DNA of 64,000 bases from Haematococcus lacustris (taxonomy: Eukaryota; Chlorophyta; Chlorophyceae; Chlamydomonadales; Haematococcaceae), in the NCBI GenBank assembly GCA_030144725.1, contig JASKMD010000004.1:8553770-8617769 (forward strand), given 5' to 3'. The first letter of the stretch is position 1; each line of letters opens with the position of its first letter. Positions 53,845 through 64,000 of this stretch are shown in pieces. Under the pieces are notes generated by a model that searched no databases, was not told the origin of the DNA, and saw nothing but the letters and a program-made list of their open reading frames with translations. The translations under genes and the position numbers were made by a program.

Positions 53845-56236
53845 CTAGTTGGTGACAGGTGACATGTGCACCGCCAGAGCATCCAACCAATCAGCTATGT
53901 GCATGTTCCGCACTGGCTTCGCGGTGGGCTGCCCATTGCCCACCACAGCCCACAACTCTTGCAGCTGGTTTTTCAGCAACTTTGAGGTGGTTGGTGGCAG
54001 CTTGTTGCCAGCTAGCTTGCAGCGGTACAAAGCTACTGCCTGCAGGTGCCTGCCCTTATCTGTAGCCTTGTCCGCTGCATACTGCTTTGCCTCCTCTTGC
54101 TGCATGGTGGCTGTTTGCCCACAGGCTGACCGTGCCTCTACAGATGCCAGGCTGATAGTGATGGACCCCACGCTCCTGTTGCGGACAGATGTGGAGGTGG
54201 CAGCACCGGCTATGGGTGAGGGGGGTGGCAGCGGCAGCTACGGGAGAGGGGTGGGCAGTGGCGAGTGAGGGTGATGGGTTGCCAAAGAAGGCTACAGCTG
54301 CAGCCTGCTTGTCCTCCTTGCGTTGACGCTTGGCCACCCTGTCCTCCACCCTGCTCTCTGCTATGCTCTCCCGGGTGATGTGAGGCACCCAGGTGTCCAA
54401 ATCCTCAATGTGCGCCTTGACGTGAGCTGCCACCTGTTCTGGACTCATTTTCTCCACGCCGCTGCTGCTCAATGGCTTCAATGCTGTCTCACACGCTGCG
54501 TTTGTGATGTGGGCTGGATTGTACAGGAGAGCAAGGAGCTGCTCCAAGCGGGAAGACAACACGCCAAGTAGGTACGTGCGCTGCAAAAGGCAGGCGCCAA
54601 GGGGTGGGATGTGCTGAAGATGTTGTTGTGTAGCTTTGCATGCTTTGCATGTGCGTGAGCAAGCATGTGCGCATGTGCATGTGTAGCCACTAGAATCTGC
54701 CCCTTACCCACTTTGTCCCATGCCCTTGTCCCTACCAGCAAGTCACCGACAAGCTCCTTTGATGGTGGCCTCTCGAACATGTCCATGCCACCACAACTGA
54801 AATGCCCCAACACTGCCCATGCCGCTCGTTGCCGGGCTGTGCTGTCAGTGTCCCCCAGCTGGGCAAAGCGGTACGGCATCAGGTCCAAGAAAGCCATACG
54901 ATGGCAGTAGTACCGGCGGGCCTCAAGGAAGATGGGTTGCACCACCTCCCAAGCTGATTCAGTTGTAAGGTGAAGTTGTTGGGCAACGGCGAACACCTCA
55001 CATGCTGGGTGCGCCGACTCCTGTCCCTCCTGAGGCGGGGCGCACACGCGGTGAAGGAGTGCGACCTCCTGGTCATGGCGTGTATGCCACTGGCAAAAAT
55101 GCCTGCTGCTGCCTGCCTGCCCCCACAGCAGGTAGGGTTGGAAGAAGCAACGGTTTAAGCCAGCAAGCAAGGTGTAGGCTGTGCTGGATAGCGGCTACTT
55201 CCAACTCCAGGGAATAATCATCCTTCTGATGCTGCAGCAATTGTGTCCTTGAACCCTGCGAGAAACACACAAAAATAGCATGCACCATGGGGCATGCACC
55301 CTGCACTAAGATCTGCAACAAGGAGGTCTACATGAACATGTGATGCAAACACACATATGATGCATGGCCACTAACCTCCAGTGATTGTGTGGCGGGCCCC
55401 TCGTTGCGGCCGGACACCGGGCGTTGTGTGGCAGTTGCAGCCACATGCGCCAGCCCAGCCCCCTGCCCCTGCAGCCCTGCCCCTCCCTGCCCCTCGCTGC
55501 TGCCACCTGCCAGGATGGTGGGAGGACGCCGGGCAGGACCTGCAGCCACATGCGCCAGCCCAGCCCCCTGCCCCTGCAGCCCTGCCCCTCCCTGCCCCTC
55601 GCTGCAGCCAGCTGCCAGGATGGTGGGAGGACACCGGGCAGGATCTGCAACCTCATGGGCCGGCCCAACCCCCTGCCCCTGCAGCCCTGCCCCTCCCTGC
55701 CCATCACTGCTACAAGCTGCTGAGAGGGTGGGTGGACACCGGGAATGAGGAGTTGAGGCCTCCCTCACCATCCTGGCTGCAGGCTGCTGGTCATGCTCTT
55801 GGAAGAACGGTGGTGCTCCATTCGCAGCCTGGTGCCGCTTCTGACAAAGCTGTACACAGCCATAGTGAGCAATGAGGGCGAGGTCTTTGGCTTCACAAGC
55901 CGCTTTCAACTGACTGTCCACCACACTGGCTGGCCCAATGGCATGCAACTTGTACTCGGGGGCACGAGTGAGGCTACCCTTAAGGCGCAAGGCTTCATGA
56001 CGCAATCGCCATGCCACCTCCATCCCATCCTCCCCCTGGTACACACCCACAGCTACCCATGCATAGAACACCCTGGTGACGTTGGGGCAAGTGCACTTGC
56101 AACAGAGCACGCATTTGCCCTGGTTGGGGTGCTGGAACCTTGGCATGCCTTCCTGCAGCCGAATAGGATGGCACATGGTGGTAGTGAGAGGACCTGACAC
56201 TGTGGGATTGCATACCCATGTTGGTGCTGAACGCAT
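53845..56236 (-). CDS. Unrecognised multi-exon gene inside the long-TIR element
   Basis: Exonic segments in minus order: MRSAPTWVCNPTVSG with a Cys cluster GKCVLCCKCTCPNVTRVFYA (about 56236-55900), VAWRLRHEALRLKGSLTRAP, a repeat-bearing Gly/Ala/Pro region (55740-55430), AWEVVQPIFLEARRYYCHRM and RFAQLGDTDSTARQRAAWAV (about 54990-54800), MDMFERPPSKELVGDLLVGT, YLLGVLSSRLEQLLALLYNP (about 54570), HIEDLDTWVPHITRESIAES, a Lys-rich stretch, and a final segment QLQELWAVVGNGQPTAKPV to the stop at 53845. Splice junctions were not fixed. It may be the element's transposase. The Cys-rich start could bind zinc, but no known catalytic motif was recognised. Confidence 0.4.
55441..55740 (-). repeat. 105-bp repeat, about 2.9 copies, in frame
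   Basis: Copies start at 55441, 55546 and 55651. The unit length is a multiple of 3 and encodes a repeated AAGPAR-PPTILA / GQGGAGLQGQG block in the minus-strand frame. Confidence 0.8.
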
Positions 56237-56624
56237 CGTCAGTGCCCAATGAAACTTGGGTTGTACTTTCATTTGGGTGCAAACAGGCCACAAGCTAAAA
56301 GGCATACCATTTTATTAGTTGCCATGGCTGTGGCATGGCTGCGCGTGCCATGGGCTTGCTGTGAAGCTGTCACTCACACCTCACTTGCATGTTGCAGTAA
56401 CCTTACCTGTTGTGTAGATGTGCTTCCTACAGACACATGTGTGTGCCAACGGTCGCGGATGGAGCCCTGGCTAGTGCCTGGCGCCAATCACAGAAACACC
56501 AAAATCTGGTCAGTCAAGGCATTGGGCATGTCGCGTTTTTTAGTATCACGCCACGTACCTGGGCCAACTAAGACTAGAGATGCACCTCCGGCTCCTGTTG
56601 CGCTCGACTGGACAGTCACGTGAT

Positions 56625-59262
56625 TTTGCAAGACGTCGCTAGAACAATTTGCGCGATGCCCAGTGATAGAGACCACTACTATAGGCTCATCCGCGGGGAA
56701 ACATCTTCGCCCACCACCATCGCGGCCGTACTAGAGGCCAGCGACACAGACACGGCTTGAGCTATAGAGCGGGCTGGTGCAAACGCGATGTCCTGAGGTG
56801 GCCTGTGTGACCCAAACTGACCCATGCGAACATTTTATCAGGCGTGTCACAGCTGACTGTGAACGTCGTTGTCCCTGATGCATCCCATTATCACTTCTGA
56901 TATGGGTGGAGCACCCACACAAGGCAGGGATTTGGGCGCATGGCAATTACACGCCTGTACAGTGTACACCTTTGCCCCTGATACCCTGAATTACACTTTG
57001 AAAGGCACGTGGCACACCCATCCCTCTTGTTATAGTGTTGTTTTGAATCCGGTATGCGTGTACTTTAGATGCGCTTGCAGATCTATCCAGCTCGGCATTT
57101 GAGATCTTTGATGGTCATGCAAAATCTTTATTTGTCATGCGAAATCATACCAGAGTTAGGCGCTCCCAACTGTTTAAAAATGACAGGAAACCGACCCCTG
57201 GTAGTAGGACGGCTGTAACTCTGCACTCGCTGCGCCAAATATTATGCTAGATGATTCACAATGTAGCCAACCCGGCCAGCTACCTTTCGACCATCCAGAA
57301 TAGTTTTACACTCAGTAGGTCGTGCACAGCAAAGCATCAAAGTTGGTGACTCAAATTTGAGCCGTTGCGGAGCATGCAGTCATCGCTACGACCGCCCGCG
57401 TCGCTGAGGCTGCTCTACGTGAGCGTGCGCGTCGACAGCAGCAGTCGGATCGGAGAACGATCATGGGAATGTGACACCGGGCCCACCTCCCCCCCATACC
57501 TGGAGGGCAATGCCACAGCTCGACCATTTTGATTTACAGCATGCTACTGCTACTGCTACTAGGTTAAGGTCCTCTAGGACAGTGTTACAAACGCTCATAC
57601 TCAGATAAGCCAAACGCTCACTTTGGTCTGTGACCCTCGACTCCCTTAGCCGATTTCAGGGCCAGGGCCATGCAGTCAGTCACACAGCTCCACACCATGA
57701 CCGAGTTTTGACTCGGCTCCTCTCAGAGTTACACTCCCCTACATGCCATCCACCTGCGTGCAAAGTTTCATAGCTCAACTGCCACCCCACAGTGGTGCTC
57801 TGGGAGGGGTGGGCTGGGAGGGGTGGGCTGGGAGGGGGTGGGCTTGGGGAGGGGGCGAGGGGAAGGGCTGGGAGGGGGTGGGCAGGCTCAATGAGGTGGG
57901 CTCCTGCAATGATGCGGTGGAGCGGGGGGCGGGCATGGTGGGTTGTTGCATGCCGTGGCCTAGAACCTGCCTAGTGAACATGATGTAACTTTGAAGCTGT
58001 CAAACTGAACGAGGCCTGGGCTGTTTGTTGTGCGGTTTGTTTCACTAGATGCGCCAATGGGTAAAGAAAAAACATTTCGTAGCCATTTTCTTGTGGATGC
58101 AGCGGGTGCAACACAGTGGAGGACACAGTGGAGAAGGGGGGGGTATAAGCCGGTGATACCTTAGTGTGCGCCGACCCAAATGTGTTATTCGGCGGAAGCG
58201 AGTACGATTATATGTTTCATTCACCCCGTCTAGGCGCCCTGCACGCCCGGCAGGCATCGCGATGGGTGTTGGCCGGACATTCCATTTGTGAAGAACCAGC
58301 TCACTACGCTAGGTAGATGGGGCCACAGCGGTGCGGCTCACCGTGCCAAGGAGACCCGTCTCGCCGCTGTGAATTGTTCGCGGGCACATGTGGCAGTACG
58401 CGAGCAAAGACTCCAATGGCTAGCGCTGATGGTCAGATTACGCGGACTAAACCGTGGCTGCCAATGTGACAAACGCTATTGAAAACGATGCGGTATTCAG
58501 AGAGTAGTTGCATGAACATTACTAACCCCATGTTGGGGCGGCCTGAACCAGAGATCTCTCCCGATAATTATTTAGCTGCTCCTGGCTGACTGCTTGCTTC
58601 GCCTGGCTCATTGTAGGGGCTTGTAAGGGACTGGCTCAGGCCGTAGCAATGCGACGAGAACTGTTCTTCTTCATTGATTCTTATGCCAACTTCTTGGCGG
58701 TGCAAGTACAAATCACGCTACTAAAGTGCTGTCTAAGAGTTTGTAGTCATGTATGCGTGGTGTTCCTTGCGCCTGCAGCCGGATCTTAGCTCGCAGCCTG
58801 CCAGGCATCTCGACAGCGATTTGTGCGTAGGGTGGTGCAGCTCATCAAAGCGAAGCTAGCGGGCTGCTCGGGCTGATGTGCACCTGTGCCGGGCGGGCGG
58901 GGGTGCTGGGAGATCGGGTCGCGTTGTGCAACTCGTGTCGATTCACCCCATGTCAAATTCTATCGAAATGGGCACTTTTCCGGCCGCCATAACTGTCCGT
59001 CGAATGATGAACTGCCAGTTCTGTGCAGCTCCTTGTGTGGATTCATATCGTTTCTATAAAACAGAAACGCGTTTTCTTGATGTGTGGGCCGTTTCATGTG
59101 TGGGCCGTTTCATGTGTGGGCAGTAAACAATTGCATCAGCTCAGTTTCTGCATCTTTTTGACAGATTCTTGCTGCTAGTGGTTGCTCGGAAGCTATAGGC
59201 ATCAATGTATAGAGCATCCTGGCAACCTGTAGTTTCGCAACTTGCACCTGGCAGGCTGGCAA
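56625..59262. other. Long stretch without a recognisable gene
   Basis: Base composition is less GC-rich than the genes. Only short frames without family similarity or consistent splice sites are present. Small features: GGGAGGGGTGGGCTG repeats at 57798-57885, (CTACTG) at 57542-57560, and a TGTGGGCCGTTTCATG duplication at 59083-59117. Confidence 0.45.
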
Positions 59263-60190
59263 GTGGGGCGGGGCGGGGCGGGGCGGGGCGGGGCGGGGCG
59301 GGGCGGGGCGGGGCGGGGCGGGGCGGGGCGGGGCGGGGCGGGGCGGGGCGGGGCGGGGCGGGGCGGGGCGGGGCGGGGCGGGGCGGGGCGGGGCGGGGCG
59401 GGGCGGGGCGGGGCGGGGCGGGGCGGGGCGGGGCGGGGCGGGGCGGGGCGGGGCGGGGCGGGGCGGGGCGGGGCGGGGCGGGGCGGGGCGGGGCGGGGCG
59501 GGGCGGGGCGGGGCGGGGCGGGGCGGGGCGGGGCGGGGCGGGGCGGGGCGGGGCGGGGCGGGGCGGGGCGGGGCGGGGCGGGGCGGGGCGGGGCGGGGCG
59601 GGGCGGGGCGGGGCGGGGCGGGGCGGGGCGGGGCGGGGCGGGGCGGGGCGGGGCGGGGCGGGGCGGGGCGGGGCGGGGCGGGGCGGGGCGGGGCGGGGCG
59701 GGGCGGGGCGGGGCGGGGCGGGGCGGGGCGGGGCGGGGCGGGGCGGGGCGGGGCGGGGCGGGGCGGGGCGGGGCGGGGCGGGGCGGGGCGGGGCGGGGCG
59801 GGGCGGGGCGGGGCGGGGCGGGGCGGGGCGGGGCGGGGCGGGGCGGGGCGGGGCGGGGCGGGGCGGGGCGGGGCGGGGCGGGGCGGGGCGGGGCGGGGCG
59901 GGGCGGGGCGGGGCGGGGCGGGGCGGGGCGGGGCGGGGCGGGGCGGGGCGGGGCGGGGCGGGGCGGGGCGGGGCGGGGCGGGGCGGGGCGGGGCGGGGCG
60001 GGGCGGGGCGGGGCGGGGCGGGGCGGGGCGGGGCGGGGCGGGGCGGGGCGGGGCGGGGCGGGGCGGGGCGGGGCGGGGCGGGGCGGGGCGGGGCGGGGCG
60101 GGGCGGGGCGGGGCGGGGCGGGGCGGGGCGGGGCGGGGCGGGGCGGGGCGGGGCGGGGCGGGGCGGGGCGGGGCGGGGCGGGGCGGGGCG
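59263..60190. repeat. (GGGGC)n array, about 185 near-perfect units
   Basis: About 928 bp of GGGGC with no visible interruption, followed to 60256 by GGGGCGGCTGGTGGC variants. All frames through it are open (RGGAG or PAPPR repeats) and non-genic. Exceptional G-quadruplex potential on the plus strand. Confidence 0.98.
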
Positions 60191-60259
60191 GCTGGTGGCG
60201 GGGCGGCTGGTGGCGGGGCGGCTGGTGGCGGGGCGGCTGGTGGCGGGGCGGGGCGGCTG

Positions 60260-60914
60260 GTGGCCGGGCAGCTGCTGCTGGCAGGTGAGGCAGCTGGTGT
60301 TGGGTCAGCTGCTGCTGGCATGTGATGATGCTAGTGGCTATTAGTGGCCGCGGTGACATCTATTCGCGTGGCCGCCTGGCTTCGTGAAGCACAACAAGGC
60401 TGTGCCTCAGCAAGAGGTGGAACACTCCATGGTACAAGGTGCTTTGTGGCTTCTGCATGTGACCCTCACCTTCTGTGACGCTCGTGTTGCTCAGCGGGTC
60501 TGGCTTGGCATCGCGTTGGGACAAGCATGGCAGTGCGAAGCCTATGGCAGCATTGCAACACAATATAGCAAGCATTGACAGCACAGACCTCACCGGCGTA
60601 GCCTTGGCCCTTATGGGCAGGTAAAGTGGCACATGGTCTGCTGCCCAACTCAACTCTGCCTGCTAGCCTCCACCATGTAGTGAGGTTGTGCCATGTCGAA
60701 GCAAGCCCACAATATCAGTTAAGAGCAGCAATTGCAAGGCTGGCAGGAGCAGCAACATAAGCCGATGTAGGGCCGATGGTGTGCCATTGCTCGCAATACC
60801 TTGTGCATACGACGCAGCGGTTTCACCATCAATCCTTCAATTATCACATTTCTTCCCCCGCGGCATCAGGGCTTCACTTGGCTTTACGAACTGCTCCCGA
60901 CGTGACATTGGGCC
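60260..60914. other. 5' flank of the GHKL-ATPase gene
   Basis: No confident exon. Only short frames without family similarity are present. Probably promoter or 5' UTR. Confidence 0.4.
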
Positions 60915-62743
60915 ATGCAACGGGAGTGCGCAGTGCTGTACCGGGACGCGGCTGGGATTCAGAAGGAATACCGCCTAGCCATTCCCGCGACTACATCATG
61001 CATTGGCGACCTCATTGAGCATGTTCGCGCAACCTACGCCGATATCCCAGCTGGGTCCCAGCTTTTTGCCAAGCGTGGATGCGAGCCCTGTACTGCCCAG
61101 GAGGTTGGTTTCCCAGGTTGTAATGTGGAAAACCCCACTGACTGCTGGGGGAAAAACCCACTGGCACATTTACTCACACAGGTAGTGGGCCATCATGTGG
61201 TGGTTACCACAATGGATGTTGTGGCCAGGGAGGGTCCCGTGGGGCAGCCTGTGCCTGTGCGTGTTGTACCAGCACCCTACATGTTGAGGCAGGAGGTAAT
61301 GTGATGCTGGGTGATCAGGCCACTGAGCTGGATACCGACACCTGGGCAGGCAGGGTGGGCAGGGCAGGGCAGGGCAGGGCAGGGCAGGGCAGGGCAGGGC
61401 AGGGCAGGGCAGGGCAGGGCAGGGCAGGGCAGGGCAGGGCAGGGCAGGGCAGGGCAGGGCAGGGCAGGGCAGGGCAGGGCAGGGCAGGGCAGGGCAGGGC
61501 AGGGCAGGGCAGGGCAGGGCAGGGCAGGGCAGGGCAGGGCAGGGCAGGGCAGGGCAGGGCAGGGCAGGGCAGGGCAGGGCAGGGCAGGGCAGGGCAGGGC
61601 AGGGCAGGGCAGGGCAGGGCAGGGCAGGGCAGGGCAGGGCAGGGCAGGGCAGGGCAGGGCAGGGCAGGGCAGGGCAGGGCAGGGCAGGGCGGGCGGGCAG
61701 GGCAGGGCAGGGCAGGGCAGGGCAGGGCGGGAGGGCAGGGCAGGGCAGGGCAGGGCAGGGCAGGGCAGAGCAGCCAATAGTACAGTCACAGGTGCTGTCA
61801 CCAGCCGCCTCAGTTGTGCAGCGCAGCCTGCTGCCAGCCAGCATTAGTGATGGTGGGTCTGTTGCAGAGGCCACCAGGCGTGCTGGGCACCGCTGTGCCT
61901 GCTGTGACCTGGCGCTGCAGACCAAGGACATGACCCTGGTGGACAAGCTATGTGAGCTGCTGGGTGAGCCGTGTGCAGCTGGGTGATGCGGCTGCCAGCT
62001 GTGACCCCCACAATGCTCAGGCCCTGAAGTACCTCTACCCATGACTCAGTGCCAACCGTACCAGTGTAGGATTAGGAGGCAACACAGACAGTGCGGTTAG
62101 GATACAATAAGGATACGATTATGAGACAATATGGACACTGTGGTTAGGATATGGTTAGGAGGCAATGAGGACAGTGCGTTGGTCACCGGGCCGCCTGCCA
62201 CCATGCTCAAGGATTGGGCACTGCACCTCCACCTAACCTTGAGGCCCAGTGCCAGACAGAGTAGCGTGGGAGTGTATATGCAGCCAGGCCAGCGACAACG
62301 ACTGAAGTGGGTGTTGGAGCAAAGGCTGGCTTGATGTCAGTCAGAGTACCCTACTACACCAGTTGTAAGTGACTTAGGGTGGCATGAGGGTGGAGTGTGA
62401 GGGGCAGTGTCCTGCTGAGAGCATGCTGCTGCGAGACATGGAGGGTGTGCAGCCGCCTAACCCTCCCTGCTGGTCAGCGGTGCCTGCCTGCCTCCCTTAA
62501 CGCAGCGTGCAGTTGCTTGGTCCCCTCCTGAACACCCTCACCTGCCTGCTTGCGTGGCTGCCTGCCCTCCTGCCTGCCTGTTCTGTGCCTCGCAGACAAC
62601 TCCCTCAGTGCAGTGGCAGGGGTTCAAACCCCCACCATCCTGCTCAAGTTTCTGGACAGCTACCCAGACAACGAGGCGCTGCTGGTGCTGGAGGACAACG
62701 GGCATGGCATGAGCCGAGAGGTGCTGGAGAAGGCACTCATGTG
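60915..62743 (+). CDS. GHKL-ATPase protein, SMCHD1/MORC-like, 5' part
   Basis: Phase-matched exons: 60915-61103 (ATG, MQRECAVLYRDAAGIQKEYR), 61182-61295, 61792-61963 and 62596 to about 62743. The first two exons form a small N-terminal domain similar in layout to the ubiquitin-like domain of SMCHD1 (DLIEHVRATYADIPAGSQLF, VVGHHVVVTTM). Exons 3 and 4 splice exactly at the ATP-binding motif to give KLCELLDNSLSAVAG, the GHKL motif I (ExxDN), followed by NEALLVLEDNGHGMSREVLE, motif II (DxGxG). A later segment at about 63001-63055 (LGIGRKLQAGLWVAA) could be motif III (GxGxK-like). SMCHD1 and MORC proteins use this ATPase in chromatin compaction and silencing, and plant relatives act in DNA repair and RNA-directed methylation. 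The gene continues beyond the recognised exons. The GHKL call is firm. SMCHD1 over MORC is an inference from the N-terminus and the ELxDNSLSA wording. Confidence 0.65.
61353..61767. repeat. (AGGGC)n array
   Basis: About 80 pentanucleotide units with GGGC and GGGAGGGC slips near 61690 and 61730, in the intron between exons 2 and 3 of the GHKL gene and ending about 25 bp before the acceptor. Confidence 0.97.
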
Positions 62744-63010
62744 GGTGGGACATGGCAGGGGCCAAGGTGTTTGGCAGGGGCCTGTGGCGGGGTCAGCACC
62801 ACCGCCTAGGGCTCATGTGGACGGGGCGCGTCAGGGGCCAAAGGTCTGGCAGGGGCCCATGGCGGGCTCCAAACCTTCCTGGGCAGTGCCACTGGGGTTG
62901 GAGGAAGCACTCATGTGGGTGGGGCATGGCAGGCCAAAGGTGTGGTAGGGATGGTGGGGTGTGGCGGGGTCCACCACCCCCAGGTCAGCACCACCGCCTA
63001 GGGCTCACCC
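62732..63010 (+). repeat. Imperfect tandem duplications after the DNGHGM exon
   Basis: CACTCATGTGGGTGGG (the exon end with donor) recurs at about 62910, and GGTCAGCACCACCGCCTAGG at about 62791 recurs at 62983. Blocks containing GGCAGGGGCC repeat in between. Confidence 0.7.
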
Positions 63011-63110
63011 TGGGCATAGGCCGCAAGCTGCAGGCTGGGCTGTGGGTGGCGGCTGTAGTAAGAGACCGGGGCTGTGCCCGTCTTCGCCTGTTGCAGCAAC
63101 CTTGGCTTTA

Positions 63111-63309
63111 AACCTTGAGCCTTCATTGCAGTCGAACACTAATCGATCATAGATGTTTTGTCTGTGTGGTGTTCCCATCACATGGCATGCACATGGACAT
63201 GGTGCATGGTGCCTACCACCTACACTATTGCCTGACCGGAGGGCTATAGTGTAGAGTTGGCATGATAAAACATGCCTGATGCTGATAACAGCTCAAGAAG
63301 GGGGCACAC
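63111..63309. other. AT-richer spacer after GHKL segments
   Basis: No gene recognised. Repeated ATGCACATGGACATGGTGCATG-type short motifs occur near 63185. Confidence 0.3.
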
Positions 63310-63998
63310 ACTACTGTGCCTAGCAGGCTGCTGCTGCTGCTGCTGCTGGGCCTTGGGTGGCTTGTCTCGCAGCCGCTTGTACCCTAGGCCTGGGTACTCC
63401 TTGCCCTTGGCTGGCAGAGCTGCCTGGGCTCTGCACTAGCACAGCTTCAGCAGGCGCCACCTGCTCTCCCCAATGCACTGCATGTTCAGCGCTGCATTGC
63501 AGTCCCTGTCCAGCCACCTGCCTGGCTGTGGCGCTGGCTTTGCCTTGGCAGCCTTGCCTTGGGCCTTGCCTTTGCCTTGGTGGCTGCGTGGGTTCAGCTG
63601 CCTGCTCAGCTTTGGTGCGCTTGCTGCGCTTGGCTGGCGAGGGGAGTGCTGGGCCCAGGCTCTGAGGCTGCTGCCTGTGTGGCTGCCTGGCTGCTGCGTG
63701 GGGCCTGTGGGGGCTTGCGTGGGGTCACTACGGGGCACCACATCAGGCCTCGCACTGGCTGGTCACGCTGCTGGTGCTCATTCACTAGCACCACCCTGCC
63801 CCGCCGCTGGTCTGTGCCCCTGGGCCTGCACACCACCTTGCAGCAGGCCCGCAACACCGCATCAGCACCCCACCCACCCCTGCTGCCAATGGTAGCTGCA
63901 CCAAAGAACACCACCAGCTGCTTGGCACGCCCATGGCGCTCCATGGACACCTCCGCCATGTCCTCCTCCAACTGCAGCCATGCACACAAGGCACACAT
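63310..63998 (-). pseudogene. Fanzor/TnpB-like RNA-guided nuclease, decayed C-terminal part
   Basis: Minus-strand remnants read, in order, AKQLVVFFGAATIGSRGGWG, ADAVLRACCKVVCRPRG, GRVVLVNEHQQRDQPVRGLM (RuvC-II glutamate region VxEH), a Ser/Pro/Lys linker, and GRWLDRDCNAALNMQCIGES, which matches the RuvC-III DRDxNAAxN signature of TnpB and eukaryotic Fanzor proteins. It is followed by KGKEYPGLGYKRLRDKPPKA and a Gln run. Breaks: at least two frameshifts in the linker around 63640-63580, an in-frame TAG replacing a codon after KLC (about 63439-63437), and loss of most of the Cys pairs of the zinc ribbon. Fanzors are OMEGA-type RNA-guided nucleases found in eukaryotic transposons. The 5' part would lie beyond the window. 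Confidence 0.6.
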
Positions 63999-64000
63999 GG

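Larger units (their letters stand above)
53323..56624. mobile_element. DNA element with about 490-bp terminal inverted repeats
   Basis: Left arm (53323 to about 53810) and right arm (about 56140 to 56624) are inverted copies with mismatches and small indels. They share, for example, ATCACGTGAC at the tip, TCCAGTCGAGCGC, GGCGCCAGGCACTAGCCAGG, CATGCAAGTGAGGTGTGAGT and CTATTCGGCTGCAGGAAGGC-type inner ends. Total 3.3 kb. No target duplication could be fixed, so the exact ends and superfamily (MULE-like, foldback or other) are open. The interior carries a minus-strand gene of unknown type. Confidence 0.7.

Noticed and set aside
59110..60359. Very long open frames rich in PAPPR or RGGAG on both strands
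   Set aside because: They are translations of the GGGGC array. An array of 5-bp units without stops is open in all frames.
62618..62640. B-box-like GGTTCAAACCC
   Set aside because: It lies within the coding exon for GVQTPTILL of the GHKL gene and has no tRNA structure around it.

Overview
The window reads as nuclear DNA of a chlorophycean green alga, most likely Haematococcus-like (inference). It is GC-rich. Genes have many short exons with GT-AG and some GC-AG introns, and the introns are packed with simple-sequence arrays of 4-6 bp and 37-bp units. It also carries an LRR protein and a TnpB/Fanzor-like fragment of types I associate with Haematococcus. Most long open frames come from translated microsatellites, so genes were rebuilt here exon by exon, checking splice sites, reading phase and family similarity.

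Layout. 1-2.1 kb: a CAGG array and a partial F-box gene (-). 3.2-8.4 kb: a seven-exon gene (+) with PG-rich ciliary-type motifs. 8.9-19.3 kb (-): a gene whose 5' exons encode an ankyrin-repeat protein and whose 3' exons encode plastid malonyl-CoA:ACP transacylase. Every exon joins in phase, which suggests a fusion. 19.8-24.2 kb: a 4.4-kb element with TAGGG-type terminal inverted repeats and a perfect 8-bp target duplication (hAT-like). Its only recognisable gene is a multi-exon tyrosine recombinase, not a hAT transposase. It sits in the short spacer between the divergent ankyrin/MCAT gene and the next gene. 24.5-34.2 kb (+): importin-11, with a 500-N assembly gap. 35.7-43.6 kb: an LRR gene (+) split by a young, structurally complete Ty3/gypsy chromovirus (-) with near-identical LTRs, a 5-bp duplication, and gag and pol in one frame separated by a single TGA.

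44.6-48.8 kb: a second hAT-like element with an 8-bp duplication, nested insertions and no recognisable transposase. 50.6-52.7 kb (-): a complete seven-exon CHY/RING ubiquitin ligase (RCHY1/PIRH2 type). 53.3-56.6 kb: an element with about 490-bp inverted repeats and an unrecognised gene. 59.3-60.2 kb: a near-pure GGGGC array. 60.9 kb onward (+): the 5' part of a GHKL-ATPase gene resembling SMCHD1. 63.3-64.0 kb (-): a decayed Fanzor/TnpB-like 3' end.

The host genes serve unrelated housekeeping roles: fatty-acid synthesis, nuclear import, ubiquitin ligation, probable chromatin ATPase and probable cilium. The most unusual items are the tyrosine recombinase inside a hAT-like shell, the ankyrin-MCAT fusion, the gag-TGA-pol layout, and local duplications across splice junctions.
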